Shown here one piece after another: positions 25,014-34,319 of a stretch of 49,926 nucleotides of DNA (within the stretch, counting starts at the first letter, position 1; each line of letters begins with the position of its first letter). The translations under genes were made by a program, and so were the position numbers. The DNA lies in assembly GCA_900318865.1 (NCBI GenBank), contig ONMF01000018.1, forward strand, positions 1 through 49,926. Direction: 5' to 3'. Origin of the DNA: an uncultured Prevotellaceae bacterium. GTDB taxonomy: Bacteria; Bacteroidota; Bacteroidia; Bacteroidales; Muribaculaceae. The notes beneath the pieces were generated by a model. The model saw nothing but the letters and a program-made list of their open reading frames with translations. It searched no databases and had not been told where the DNA came from.

Positions 25014-25772
25014 ATGAAATCAGACAGCGTGGTAATCATTCCCACCTACAACGAAAAGGAAAATATTGCAGCCATTATCGCAGCAGTGCTGGAGCTCGGC
25101 GAGCACCAGTTTGATGTGCTGGTGATCGACGACAACTCGCCCGACGGCACAGCTGCCATCGTCGACGACCTGGCAACGCAGACGCCCGGGCGGATTCACT
25201 TGCTGCGGCGCAGTGGCAAGCTGGGGCTGGGAACGGCTTACATCGCAGGCTTTAAATGGGCGCTGGAAAAGGGCTATGACTATGTGATTGAAATGGATGC
25301 CGACTTCTCTCACCCGCCACGCAAGCTCATCGACCTGCAGCGCGCCTGCGCCAGCGAGGGGGCCGACGTGGCCGTGGGCTCACGCTATCTCACGGGGGTC
25401 AACGTGGTGAATTGGCCCATGGGGCGCGTGCTCATGTCTTATTACGCATCGGCCTATGTGCGCATCGTCACCGGCATGAGCGTGCGCGACACCACAGCCG
25501 GATTTGTGTGCTACAGGCGCCAGGTGCTCGAGGCTATCGACCTCGATGCCATCGAATTCAAGGGCTACGCGTTCCAAATTGAAATGAAGTTCACGGCTCA
25601 CCGCATGGGGTTCACTATCAAGGAGGTGCCCATCGTGTTCGTCAACCGTGAACTGGGGACAAGCAAAATGAGCGGCGGCATCTTCGGCGAGGCCCTCTTC
25701 GGGGTGATAAAACTGCGCCTCTCATCGTGGTTCAACCCCAAAAAATACCGGCGGCGCAGCACAAAAGAGTGA
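25014..25772 (+). CDS. Polyprenol-phosphate mannosyltransferase (GT2, DPM1-like)
   Basis: 252 aa, cytosolic glycosyltransferase family 2. The motifs are IIPTYNEKENI at the N-terminus, VIDDNSPDGTA (metal-binding Asp), the DAD-like EMDADFSHPP, and VGSRYLTG followed by DTTAGFVCYRR. This is the DPM1-type pattern of enzymes that transfer mannose or another sugar from GDP/UDP to polyprenyl phosphate, making the lipid-linked donor for protein or glycan O-glycosylation. No C-terminal membrane helices are present, as in the short bacterial form. It stands alone behind a canonical promoter. Confidence 0.88.
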   Translation: MKSDSVVIIPTYNEKENIAAIIAAVLELGEHQFDVLVIDDNSPDGTAAIVDDLATQTPGRIHLLRRSGKLGLGTAYIAGFKWALEKGYDYVIEMDADFSHPPRKLIDLQRACASEGADVAVGSRYLTGVNVVNWPMGRVLMSYYASAYVRIVTGMSVRDTTAGFVCYRRQVLEAIDLDAIEFKGYAFQIEMKFTAHRMGFTIKEVPIVFVNRELGTSKMSGGIFGEALFGVIKLRLSSWFNPKKYRRRSTKE

Positions 25773-25841
25773 GAAATTCATCGCTTTCAGCATTTTTGGC
25801 CTGATTTTTGCTATACCACAAGTGTTGAAACGACTAACTTT

Positions 25842-28568
25842 ATGAGTCATTTAGTACCTGCCTTTATCGAACACAAAACAAGCGCAACCACAAGCAAGCG
25901 CGGGCTTACCGATGCACAGGTGACAGCCAACCGCGAGCGATACGGTGCCAACGTGCTCACCCCGCCCAAGCGCGCATCATTATTGTCGCAATTCATCGAG
26001 AAATTTGACGACCCCCTCATAAAAATCCTGTTAGTGGCCCTGCTCATGTCGGCTGGGTTGGCTGTTTACGAGTATGTGTGGCTCGGCATGAGCACCGAGG
26101 TTCTTATTGAACCGGTAGGTATTTTCGTAGCCATCGTGCTGGCCACCCTCGTGGGATTTCTGGTCGAAGTCAACGCCAATCGCAAGTTCGAGTTGCTCAA
26201 CAAGACCAACGACGACGTGATGGTGAAAGTGAAACGCAACGGCATGGTGACACAGGTGAAACGCCGCGACGTGGTGGTGGGCGATGTGGTGATGCTCGAC
26301 ACCGGCGAGCGCGTTCCGGCCGACGGACGGCTCATCGACAGCATGAACCTGAGTGTGAACGAGAGTTCGCTCACAGGAGAGCCCGTGGCCCGCAAAAGCC
26401 ACAAGTTGACCGACGCGGCAGCCGCCGACGACACCACCTACAGTACCCGTGAAGTGCTGCGAGGCAGCACCGTCACCGAGGGGCATGGCGTGATGGTGGT
26501 GACACGCGTGGGCGACCGAACCGAATACGGCAAAGTTTTCACCGAGGCGCAAATCGACAACCATGTGCAAACACCGCTCATGCAACAGTTCGACCGGTTG
26601 GGAAAACTCATCACCACAGGCAGTTACATCATCGCAGCACTCATCGTTGCAGGGCGCCTGCTCATGCTGTGGCTCGATGGACGGCCCGACACCACCGTCG
26701 AAACGCTGCAATATCTGGTGGAAACGGTGATGCTGGCTGTCACACTGATTGTGGTGAGCGTACCCGAGGGGCTGCCCATGAGTGTGACGCTGTCACTGGC
26801 CTTGAGCATGCGGCGCATGCTGCAATCGAACAACCTGGTGCGCAAGATGCACGCCTGCGAAACCATGGGTGCTACCACCGTTATCTGCACCGACAAAACC
26901 GGCACACTCACACAGAACCAGATGCGGGTCTATCAAGCGCATTTCTATGGCCTGAACGAGGGATGCGAGCTCACCGGCGACACCATGAGTGCCGTGGTGA
27001 AGGAAAGCATCGCCAGCAATTCCACCGCATTTCTCGACCTCAGCGACCCCGAGCACGCCAAGGCACTTGGCAATCCCACCGAGGGAGCCTTGCTGCTGTG
27101 GCTGCACGATGCCGGCATCGACTACCTGCCACTGCGCGACGACTGCGTGGTGGAGGCGCAGTTGCCCTTCAGCACCGAGCGCAAAATGATGGTCACCGTG
27201 GTTCGCAGCGGGCTCACGGGCAAGCGACTGATGCTGCTCAAGGGAGCACCCGAGATAGTGCTCCGGTTCTGTAACACCATTGCCGGCGGGGTGAGTTTCC
27301 AGCAGGTGACCGACGAATTGCTCAGCTATCAGTCCAAGGCCATGCGTACACTGGGATTTGCTTACCGCGAACTGGAAGCCGATGAGCCGGCCACACACGA
27401 CGGCACCATTGTCATCGACCCGTCGTCGCTCATCTTCTTGGGCATCGTAGCCATCAGCGACCCCGTCAGGCCCGATGTGCCGGCAGCCATTGCCGACGTG
27501 AAGCGAGCCGGGGTGGAAGTGAAGATTGTGACCGGCGACACGCCGGGCACGGCACGCGAAGTGGGACGGCAAGTGGGACTTTGGCAAGACGACACACCCG
27601 ACGACGCCATCATTTCGGGGCCGGAATTTGCGGCACTGTCCGATGAAGAGGCCCTGAAACGGGTCAAAGCATTGAAAATCATGTCGCGGGCACGGCCCGA
27701 CGACAAAGCACGGCTGGTGCGGATGCTGCAACGCGGCGGCGAAGTGGTGGCCGTGACCGGCGACGGCACCAACGACGCTCCGGCACTCAATGCCGCGCAA
27801 GTGGGGCTCTCCATGGGCGACGGCACGGCGGTGGCCAAGGAGGCAAGCGACATCACCATCCTCGACAATTCTTTCGCAAGCATTGGCAAGGCTGTGCTGT
27901 GGGGACGCTCGCTCTACCGCAACATCCAGCGGTTCATCCTGTTCCAGCTCACCGTCAACGTGTGCGCCTGCCTGGTGGTGGCCATATGCTCGTTTTTCAG
28001 CAAGCAGCCGGTGCTCACCGTCACGCAGATGCTGTGGGTGAACCTCATCATGGACACCTTTGCGGCGCTGGCACTGGCGTCGCTGCCGCCCAACAGCGTG
28101 GTGATGCGCGACAAGCCCCGCCGGGCCGCCGACAACATCATCACCCGCAAGATGGCCTCTTTCATCCTGGGGTGTGGCATACCGTTCTCGGTGCTGATGA
28201 TTGCTTTATTCGGATGGACTTATTTCTTCAGCGGTGTGCCGCATCAAGTCGACACCCGCGAAATGACCTATTTCTTCACCGCATTCGTTTTCTTCCAGTT
28301 CTGGAATCTGTTCAACGCACGCTCATTCGGAACAGCGCACTCAGCCTTCCACAACGTGAGCGGGTCGCGCGTGTTCTTCTTGGTTGTCTCACTCATCTTT
28401 GTGGGACAAATACTGATCGTGCAGTTCCTGGGCCCCGTGTTTAATTGTGTGCCGCTCTCCGTCACCGAATGGGGGTGGCTCGTGCTGGGCACCATGCCGG
28501 TGATGCTCGCTGGCGAAATCTACCACATGTTGCAAATGCACCGGGCGCGGCTCAGTTCACAGTCTTGA
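25842..28568 (+). CDS. Calcium-translocating P-type ATPase (PMCA/SERCA-type)
   Basis: 908 aa. An N-terminal cation-ATPase domain is followed by membrane helices and the actuator (SLTGEPVARKSH, the TGE loop). The helix-4 calcium motif region is VPEGLPM. The phosphorylation site is DKTGTLT with Asp351, then a nucleotide-binding domain, a VTGDGTNDAPALNAA hinge and six C-terminal helices. It pumps Ca2+ outward across the inner membrane with ATP. The ATG at 25842 is used because no better start precedes the actuator domain. The 3' end overlaps the convergent metallophosphoesterase gene by 17 bp. Confidence 0.9.
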   Translation: MSHLVPAFIEHKTSATTSKRGLTDAQVTANRERYGANVLTPPKRASLLSQFIEKFDDPLIKILLVALLMSAGLAVYEYVWLGMSTEVLIEPVGIFVAIVLATLVGFLVEVNANRKFELLNKTNDDVMVKVKRNGMVTQVKRRDVVVGDVVMLDTGERVPADGRLIDSMNLSVNESSLTGEPVARKSHKLTDAAAADDTTYSTREVLRGSTVTEGHGVMVVTRVGDRTEYGKVFTEAQIDNHVQTPLMQQFDRLGKLITTGSYIIAALIVAGRLLMLWLDGRPDTTVETLQYLVETVMLAVTLIVVSVPEGLPMSVTLSLALSMRRMLQSNNLVRKMHACETMGATTVICTDKTGTLTQNQMRVYQAHFYGLNEGCELTGDTMSAVVKESIASNSTAFLDLSDPEHAKALGNPTEGALLLWLHDAGIDYLPLRDDCVVEAQLPFSTERKMMVTVVRSGLTGKRLMLLKGAPEIVLRFCNTIAGGVSFQQVTDELLSYQSKAMRTLGFAYRELEADEPATHDGTIVIDPSSLIFLGIVAISDPVRPDVPAAIADVKRAGVEVKIVTGDTPGTAREVGRQVGLWQDDTPDDAIISGPEFAALSDEEALKRVKALKIMSRARPDDKARLVRMLQRGGEVVAVTGDGTNDAPALNAAQVGLSMGDGTAVAKEASDITILDNSFASIGKAVLWGRSLYRNIQRFILFQLTVNVCACLVVAICSFFSKQPVLTVTQMLWVNLIMDTFAALALASLPPNSVVMRDKPRRAADNIITRKMASFILGCGIPFSVLMIALFGWTYFFSGVPHQVDTREMTYFFTAFVFFQFWNLFNARSFGTAHSAFHNVSGSRVFFLVVSLIFVGQILIVQFLGPVFNCVPLSVTEWGWLVLGTMPVMLAGEIYHMLQMHRARLSSQS

Positions 28569-30447
28569 TGACCTGTGTGGTGCCGTCGGTGAATTGCGTC
28601 ACCACAATGTTCACACCCTGGCCGGGCTCGCTCATGCGGTGCCCTGTGATGTCGTAGTAGTCCACCGAACGGGTGGAGGCACCGTCGTTCACCACGCGCT
28701 CGATGGCCGTGGGCCGAGGCAGTTCCAAATCCAGATACAGATCGTTCACCTCACATTCGCCTGGCGTACCCACGTTGTTCACATCATGATAAACGCTGGT
28801 GAACACCGTGCCGAAGCGCTGATCAAGCTCTACCCTGAGCAGCCCGCTCACTGCCGTGCGGAAAAGGGGCTTCACCAGGGCATTGATCATGCCGTCAAGG
28901 CCGGTGTTGATGTCATTCATCAAGTCATCGGTGCGCTTGAGATGCTCATTGCCCTCGGTCAGCAGCATGTAGGAGCGGCGCGCTGCGTCGCCCAGATATT
29001 CATTGACCAGCGCGGCCGCCTCGGCGGGTGTTTCGGGCAAATCCATGATGAGCCTCACGTTGTCCAAGCCCCCCAATTTATCCGACAATTTGTTAAGCAA
29101 CCGGTCCCAGTAAAGGCTCACCAGCGTGCGGACCAGCGAGGGAACGCAAGATGACAACACCGCCTGCGACTGTGACTCCAAGTCGGGCATCGACGCGATG
29201 GAACGGATGAAACCGCTATGCAGATGGGCCTGAGTGAAATCGCTGTTGAAATCCACCGTGCGGAAAGGATGTGGATAGCCCACCAGGGCGCCGCTCGACA
29301 CCTCGGTGAGCGAATCGGTGTGCTCGTCGTTGAAAACGCGGGCCACATCCTGAACATGGAAGTGTCCCGTCAGGACGAATCGCACGCCCGCTTCGAGCAA
29401 CTGGCGCTGCACACTGGCGGCATTTTCCAGAACATAGGGGCTCACCAGCGTTTCCTCTTTGTCGAAATGCGACACCAGGTGATGATGCAGCAGGGCGATG
29501 ACTTGCTTGTTGGCACGGGTGGCTTCGCGCGCCCTCTCCAAAAGCCACTGCAGCGTGGCGGGCTTGATTCGGCCGGCCACATGGCTCACGTTGCTGTCGT
29601 CACCACGGCTCACCAGACGATTCTCTTCGTCCTCATTGCTGTCGATGCCCAGCACCACCAGGCCGGGCAGCGGCTCGGCGACGTAGCTGAGTGACGACGG
29701 GTCGCGCACCACGTTCTCACCGTAACCGAAATCGCTGTAAATCTGCGCAAACTCGTCGCGTGTCACCGTGGGAGCGTAGGCCCAATTGTCGCCATCGAAG
29801 GTCTTGGCACCGGGATTGTTGCAATCGTGATTGCCGGGTATCACCAGCGAGGGAATACCGGCCTCCTTCATGCGCCTCAACTCGCCGGCCACATAGTGGT
29901 GGCTTGCCGTCTCACCGTCCTTGCTGAGGTCGCCGGTAATCACCACCAAATCGGGGTGCAGACGGATGATGCTGTCGGTCATCGTCGAGAAAATCTCGGC
30001 ACTTTGCCTGAGCATCTTGCGGTCGGTGGCCACATGGTCGGTAAAAGCCTTGCCGTCATGAATGAGCAGTTCGGGGGCCATCACGTGTATATCGCTCAAA
30101 ACCACTATCCTCGATGCGCCGCGCACCACTTTAGGGTCGGCTACCGAGAATGTTGCCTGCTGGCTCACCTCAGCGCCATCGTGCATGGCTTTCACCGTGT
30201 AAGTTCCTGGCTCGTAGGCATTTCCCAATGTTATCGTGCCCGATTCACCGGTCACCACCTGCGACTCGAGCATGGGTTGAAGCGACAGACCTTTATAGAT
30301 AAGGACCTCGGCCCCGGCGGGCAACCCGTCGTAGGCTATGACAATGTTCTGGCCGGAGGCATAATGAGTGCTCGACATGTGAATGTGGGCCATCACGGCC
30401 ACCGCGGCCGCCGAACAAATCAGAAATGTGATGATGCGCTGTTTCAT
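28552..30447 (-). CDS. Secreted calcineurin-like metallophosphoesterase with sorting tail
   Basis: 631 aa with a signal peptide (residues 1-21). The Metallophos motifs are in order: LSDIHVM (DxH), VVITGDLSKDGE (GDxxxD), IPGNHDCNN, LLHHHLVSH and LTGHFHVQD (GHxH). Before the catalytic domain is a Fn3-like domain (about 25-105). The C-terminus, YYDITGHRM...GVNIVV then DGTTQVIK, matches the type IX-like sorting tail of the 930-aa protein. It probably acts on a phosphoester at the cell surface or in the medium. It overlaps the calcium ATPase gene by 17 bp, tail to tail. Confidence 0.85.
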   Translation of the reverse strand: MKQRIITFLICSAAAVAVMAHIHMSSTHYASGQNIVIAYDGLPAGAEVLIYKGLSLQPMLESQVVTGESGTITLGNAYEPGTYTVKAMHDGAEVSQQATFSVADPKVVRGASRIVVLSDIHVMAPELLIHDGKAFTDHVATDRKMLRQSAEIFSTMTDSIIRLHPDLVVITGDLSKDGETASHHYVAGELRRMKEAGIPSLVIPGNHDCNNPGAKTFDGDNWAYAPTVTRDEFAQIYSDFGYGENVVRDPSSLSYVAEPLPGLVVLGIDSNEDEENRLVSRGDDSNVSHVAGRIKPATLQWLLERAREATRANKQVIALLHHHLVSHFDKEETLVSPYVLENAASVQRQLLEAGVRFVLTGHFHVQDVARVFNDEHTDSLTEVSSGALVGYPHPFRTVDFNSDFTQAHLHSGFIRSIASMPDLESQSQAVLSSCVPSLVRTLVSLYWDRLLNKLSDKLGGLDNVRLIMDLPETPAEAAALVNEYLGDAARRSYMLLTEGNEHLKRTDDLMNDINTGLDGMINALVKPLFRTAVSGLLRVELDQRFGTVFTSVYHDVNNVGTPGECEVNDLYLDLELPRPTAIERVVNDGASTRSVDYYDITGHRMSEPGQGVNIVVTQFTDGTTQVIKTVN

Positions 30448-30458
30448 GACGTGATGCT

Positions 30459-30466
30459 TAAAGTTA
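30459..30466 (-). promoter_or_regulatory. -7-like box for metallophosphoesterase gene
   Basis: TAACTTTA on the minus strand, one base off TAnnTTTG, 11 bp before the ATG at 30447. Confidence 0.35.
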
Positions 30467-30594
30467 CCAAAAATTGATAATTGAGCCCGACCCGTCTACC
30501 CCCCACGAGCACGGCAACCAAAAGAAACAATCTGGTTGCTTTCTTAGATGTAATATCTTTGTCGCGTTGCCGCCGGGGCAAGGTGAGTGTGCTG

Positions 30595-32607
30595 TTAATA
30601 GTACTTCTCGGTCTCCGGAGTGGCGAGTTCCACCGCCTTGGGGGAGTTCGTCTCAATCTCACGGTCGATTTTCTCAAACACCGAGTGATTGCTCTTGTAT
30701 TCAGGCACAAACAGCTTCATGGCGTAGACCATGCCGTGAATGTCGCCCTGCATGGCCAAATCCACAATCTGCTCAATGTGCTCGCACACATCGCGATAAT
30801 CGTAGGTGCGCACCTTGGCAATCATAATCTTCTTGTTCACCGTGGCAGTGGTTTTCTCCTTGTCGTTGAGCAACTCCTCGTAAAGTTTCTCGCCGGGGCG
30901 CAGACCCACTTCCTTGATTTGGATGTCCACACCCGGGCGCAACCCTGCCAGCGAAATCATGCGCACGGCCAGGTCATAGATTTTCACCGGCTTGCCCATG
31001 TCGAAGATATAAATCTCGCCACCGGCGCCCATGCAGCCGGCCTCGAGAACCAGCGAGCAGGCTTCGGGGATGGTCATGAAGTAGCGGATGATGTCCTTGT
31101 GGGTGACCGTGAGCGGTCCGCCCTGCTCTATCTGCTTGCGGAAGAGCGGTATCACCGAGCCGTTCGAGCCCAGCACGTTGCCAAAGCGGGTGGTGATGAA
31201 CTGCGTGGAGCGACCTTGCTTGCGGGCATCGAAAAACAGCGATTGACAATAAATCTCGGCCAGGCGCTTGGTGCAGCCCATGATATTGGTGGGATTCACC
31301 GCTTTGTCAGTCGAAATCATCACAAACTTGTACACTCCGTATTTCAGCGACAGGTCGGCCATGTTCTTGGTGCCCATCACATTGGTGAGCACGGCCTCGG
31401 TGGGGTTGATTTCCATCATGGGCACGTGCTTGTAGGCTGCCGCGTGGAACACAAACTTGGGCTTAAACTTCCTGAAGGCCATCTCCATGCGCTGCAAGTT
31501 CTGCACATCGCCCATAAACAGCTCCACATCGGCTTCGGGGAACGTCTTCTGCATCTCAAGTGCCAAGTCGTGCATGGGGGTCTCGGCCTGGTCGATGAGC
31601 ACAATCTTGCTGGCATTGTAGGCCGCCACCTGGCGCACTATCTCGCTTCCGATGGAGCCGCATGCGCCGGTGATGAGCACGCACTGACCCTTGATGTTGT
31701 TATTGACAAGTGAGTTGTTGAGCACGATGGGGTCACGGCCCAGCAAATCCTCGATTTGCACTTCCTTGATGAAGGTGGAGATGTTGGCATTGTTCTCCTC
31801 CTTGTCGTTGTCGAGTTCAAACTCCTCCACCTTATTTATCGACAGCAAGGCGATGTTGTTGCGGATGAAGTGGTCGGCAAAGCCGCTGCGCATCAGCTCA
31901 TTGTTCGATGCACTGAAAATCAAGGCATAGATACTGTTGCCCACAAAGATACTGGCCACATTGTCGGGGTCGAAACGATACACCTTGAAGCCGTTGATTT
32001 GCTCGTTTTCCTTGCCGTTTTTGATGCTCAGCAGCCCCACGGGCTCATATTTGCCGCCAATCTCGCTTTTCAGGGCGTTGGCCAGGATGAGCGAATCGAG
32101 CGATGTGCCCAGCACCAGCACGCGCCGCCTGACGTCGTTGGCCGATGTGAGGCGCATGTAGAAGTACTTGATGAGCAGGCGCTCAATCATCATCATCGAG
32201 AAGGTCAGCGCACCGATAATCAGCACATTCCAATAGCTGAAAAGGGGTGCTTCCCGCACCAGGTGCACCACCATATTGATAAACACCAGCATCACCGTCG
32301 ATGTCACCACCACCAGGAAAGTGCGGTACAGGTCTTCAATGACCGACAGGCGGATGACGCAAGTGTAGCTTTTCGACAGATAGGTCACCAGGAAGTACAC
32401 CGTAATGATAACGAACCAGTTAAGCAGTATCTGGGTCGACGGCAGCATCTTGTGCCACGCATAGGTGTCGCCGAACACAATCATCAGGTAGGAAGCTGTG
32501 ACAATGAGCATGTCAATCAGCAGAATAATCCACCTGGGTGTGGTTTTGAGCCTAAATGCCTTGACAAAAGGCAATTCAAAAATATGGCTTAGTATCTTAT
32601 CTACCAT
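30595..32607 (-). CDS. CapD/WbpM-type nucleotide-sugar 4,6-dehydratase
   Basis: 670 aa. Four N-terminal membrane helices (about residues 25-165), a CoA-binding-like domain (about 170-300), then the extended-SDR catalytic domain (about 310-600) with TGACGSIGSE for NAD(P). The sequence STDKAVNPTNIMGCTKR carries Met where many SDRs have the catalytic Tyr, a substitution known in the WbpM/FlaA1 group. The family makes UDP-4-keto-6-deoxy-HexNAc for capsule, O-antigen or glycoprotein sugars. I start at the ATG at 32607, after a TATCTTTG box; a TTG at 32628 would add seven residues. It is separated from the glycan operon at 41949 but is likely related in function. Confidence 0.88.
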   Translation of the reverse strand: MVDKILSHIFELPFVKAFRLKTTPRWIILLIDMLIVTASYLMIVFGDTYAWHKMLPSTQILLNWFVIITVYFLVTYLSKSYTCVIRLSVIEDLYRTFLVVVTSTVMLVFINMVVHLVREAPLFSYWNVLIIGALTFSMMMIERLLIKYFYMRLTSANDVRRRVLVLGTSLDSLILANALKSEIGGKYEPVGLLSIKNGKENEQINGFKVYRFDPDNVASIFVGNSIYALIFSASNNELMRSGFADHFIRNNIALLSINKVEEFELDNDKEENNANISTFIKEVQIEDLLGRDPIVLNNSLVNNNIKGQCVLITGACGSIGSEIVRQVAAYNASKIVLIDQAETPMHDLALEMQKTFPEADVELFMGDVQNLQRMEMAFRKFKPKFVFHAAAYKHVPMMEINPTEAVLTNVMGTKNMADLSLKYGVYKFVMISTDKAVNPTNIMGCTKRLAEIYCQSLFFDARKQGRSTQFITTRFGNVLGSNGSVIPLFRKQIEQGGPLTVTHKDIIRYFMTIPEACSLVLEAGCMGAGGEIYIFDMGKPVKIYDLAVRMISLAGLRPGVDIQIKEVGLRPGEKLYEELLNDKEKTTATVNKKIMIAKVRTYDYRDVCEHIEQIVDLAMQGDIHGMVYAMKLFVPEYKSNHSVFEKIDREIETNSPKAVELATPETEKYY

Positions 32608-32635
32608 AGTTATGAAAAATTCAAGCAATAGCTCA

Positions 32636-32643
32636 CAAAGATA
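32636..32643 (-). promoter_or_regulatory. -7 box for the capD-like gene
   Basis: TATCTTTG on the minus strand matches TAnnTTTG. It is 28 bp before the ATG at 32607, which supports that start. Confidence 0.6.
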
Positions 32644-32722
32644 AGCATTTTTCCCAAATTAGAGAAAAATGCCATCTTATTTTGCGCTTTTTAGCCAACT
32701 TTACATTGGCCGGGCAGCCAGT

Positions 32723-34252
32723 TTACAATTTCACGGTGAGGACCGTCGGAGCCGACTCGTTGTTGCAGCGGTCCACAGCAGTGACCGCATATTGCCATGT
32801 GCCGCGGTTCTTCTTGTTCTTGGCAGGCGGCAGCAGCAAGCACGGCTCGCCGGTAATGGCCACGATGCTGGGAGCGTCGTCGATGTTGACCGGCTGGCCG
32901 GCGGCAAAGCGGTACACCACATAACGCACCGCCTGCTGCATGGGGTCGGTGGTCAGGGGAGCGTTCCACAGCAGGGTGCGGGTGTCGCGCGTTTTCTCCA
33001 CACGCACATTGGTCACGGCATCGGGGGCACGGTCATCAAGCCAGGTGTAGGGCTGGATGAGTGCAGGCGTACGCATCTGGTTGGTGCTCAGCGAGTCGAG
33101 CACACCCTTGAAGTTGGCCGCCACGGTGTAGCCGGGCCACCAGGTGACGCCCTGCACGTTGGGCAGTTCACGCATCAGGCGAATTTTGTGGTCGAGCTGT
33201 GTGGGATTGAGCGTGTCGCCCCCGGCGGCGGCAATATCGCGATGGGTCATCACATTGTGCACCGCCTGGCCGTAGTACATGTGGCGGCCATTGGCATGGT
33301 CGTTCCACCAGTAACTCAGCTCCAGGTCGCTGGCATTCTTGTGCTCCAGTTCCCAGTAGAGCTGCGGCACCATGTAGTCCACCCATCCCATCGCCGTCCA
33401 CTTGGGGCAATCGGCAAAGAGGCCGTCGTAACATTCCAGGCCGTTGGTCTCGCTGCCTCGCGAGTCGCTCTTCTTGTTGCGCCAGATGCCGAAGGGGCTG
33501 ATACCCAGTTGCACCCAGGGCTTGATGGAGTGAATGGTGTTGTGCAGTTGCTCCATGAGCAGGTCCACGTTGTGACGGCGCCACTCGCCCTTGTCGCCCC
33601 AGCCACGGCCATAGGTGGCAAAGGACGCTGTGTCGGGAAACTCGACACCGGTCACCGGATAGGGATAAAAGTAGTCGTCCATGTGGATGGCGTCCACATC
33701 GTAGCGCGTAATCATGTCGCGCACCACCTGGTCAATGAAGTTGCGGCTCTGGGGCAGCGCGGGGTCAAAGTAGATTTTGCCGTCGGCATATTGCAGGAAC
33801 CACTCGGGATGCTGGTAGTAGACGTGCCCTTCGGGCGGCAGGTCGTTCTTACCGTGGGTCACGCGGTAGGGATTGATCCAGGCATGCAGTTCCATGCCGC
33901 GGCGGTGAGCTTCGTCAATCATATACTGCAGGGGGTCCCACAAGGGCTGGGGGGCCACGCCGGCCTTGCCACTGATCCACTGGCTCCAGGGTTCCAGCGA
34001 GCTGGGATAGGCCGCGTCGGCCTGGGGACGCACCTGCCAGATGACGGCGTTCACGCCGGCCTTTTGCAGCAGGTCGAGCTGCTCGCTCAGGTAGGCCTTG
34101 TTCTGCTCGGTAGTGTTGTTGGAAAACTGCTTTTGGCCGATGATATGCAGCCAGGCACCGCGGAATTCCCGCTTGGGAGCCTGCGCCTGTAGCGTGCCGG
34201 CCAGCATCAGGGCCACAGCGGCAAGGAGGAAGATTTTGTTCAGTGTTCTCAT
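32723..34252 (-). CDS. GH10-like (GHL10/DUF187) secreted glycosidase
   Basis: 509 aa. A signal peptide (residues 1-24, GTLQAQ) leads to a TIM-barrel of the GHL10 family (formerly DUF187). Typical segments are REFRGAWLHIIG, NAVIWQVRPQADAAYPS, ELHAWINPYRV and DAIHMDDYFYPYPV. The C-terminus (about 410-509) is a Fn3-like domain. The DD pair is the expected catalytic area. Some relatives act on peptidoglycan or uronic-acid glycans; the substrate here is not known. It lies 67 bp after the start-proximal beta-helix gene, both on the minus strand, and is probably co-transcribed with it. Confidence 0.82.
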   Translation of the reverse strand: MRTLNKIFLLAAVALMLAGTLQAQAPKREFRGAWLHIIGQKQFSNNTTEQNKAYLSEQLDLLQKAGVNAVIWQVRPQADAAYPSSLEPWSQWISGKAGVAPQPLWDPLQYMIDEAHRRGMELHAWINPYRVTHGKNDLPPEGHVYYQHPEWFLQYADGKIYFDPALPQSRNFIDQVVRDMITRYDVDAIHMDDYFYPYPVTGVEFPDTASFATYGRGWGDKGEWRRHNVDLLMEQLHNTIHSIKPWVQLGISPFGIWRNKKSDSRGSETNGLECYDGLFADCPKWTAMGWVDYMVPQLYWELEHKNASDLELSYWWNDHANGRHMYYGQAVHNVMTHRDIAAAGGDTLNPTQLDHKIRLMRELPNVQGVTWWPGYTVAANFKGVLDSLSTNQMRTPALIQPYTWLDDRAPDAVTNVRVEKTRDTRTLLWNAPLTTDPMQQAVRYVVYRFAAGQPVNIDDAPSIVAITGEPCLLLPPAKNKKNRGTWQYAVTAVDRCNNESAPTVLTVKL

Positions 34253-34282
34253 TGGTTATTGGTTGTTAAGAGGTTTCTATTG

Positions 34283-34307
34283 ATTCTAGATTTTCTAGAT
34301 TTTCTAG
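34283..34307. repeat. Short tandem ATTTTCTAG repeat
   Basis: One partial and two complete copies of ATTTTCTAG, each containing the palindrome CTAG, lie between the beta-helix and glycosidase genes. It is very AT-rich against a GC-rich background. The role is unknown. Confidence 0.6.
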
Positions 34308-34319
34308 AGTTTCTTGATT

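Noticed and set aside
25835..25842. TAACTTTA as a promoter box for the calcium ATPase gene
   Set aside because: It touches the ATG itself, so the transcript would start inside the gene; no better start codon lies downstream.
32669..34192. 507-codon plus-strand frame
   Set aside because: It is antisense to the GH10-like gene, has a His/Val/Gly-rich composition and no recognisable motif.
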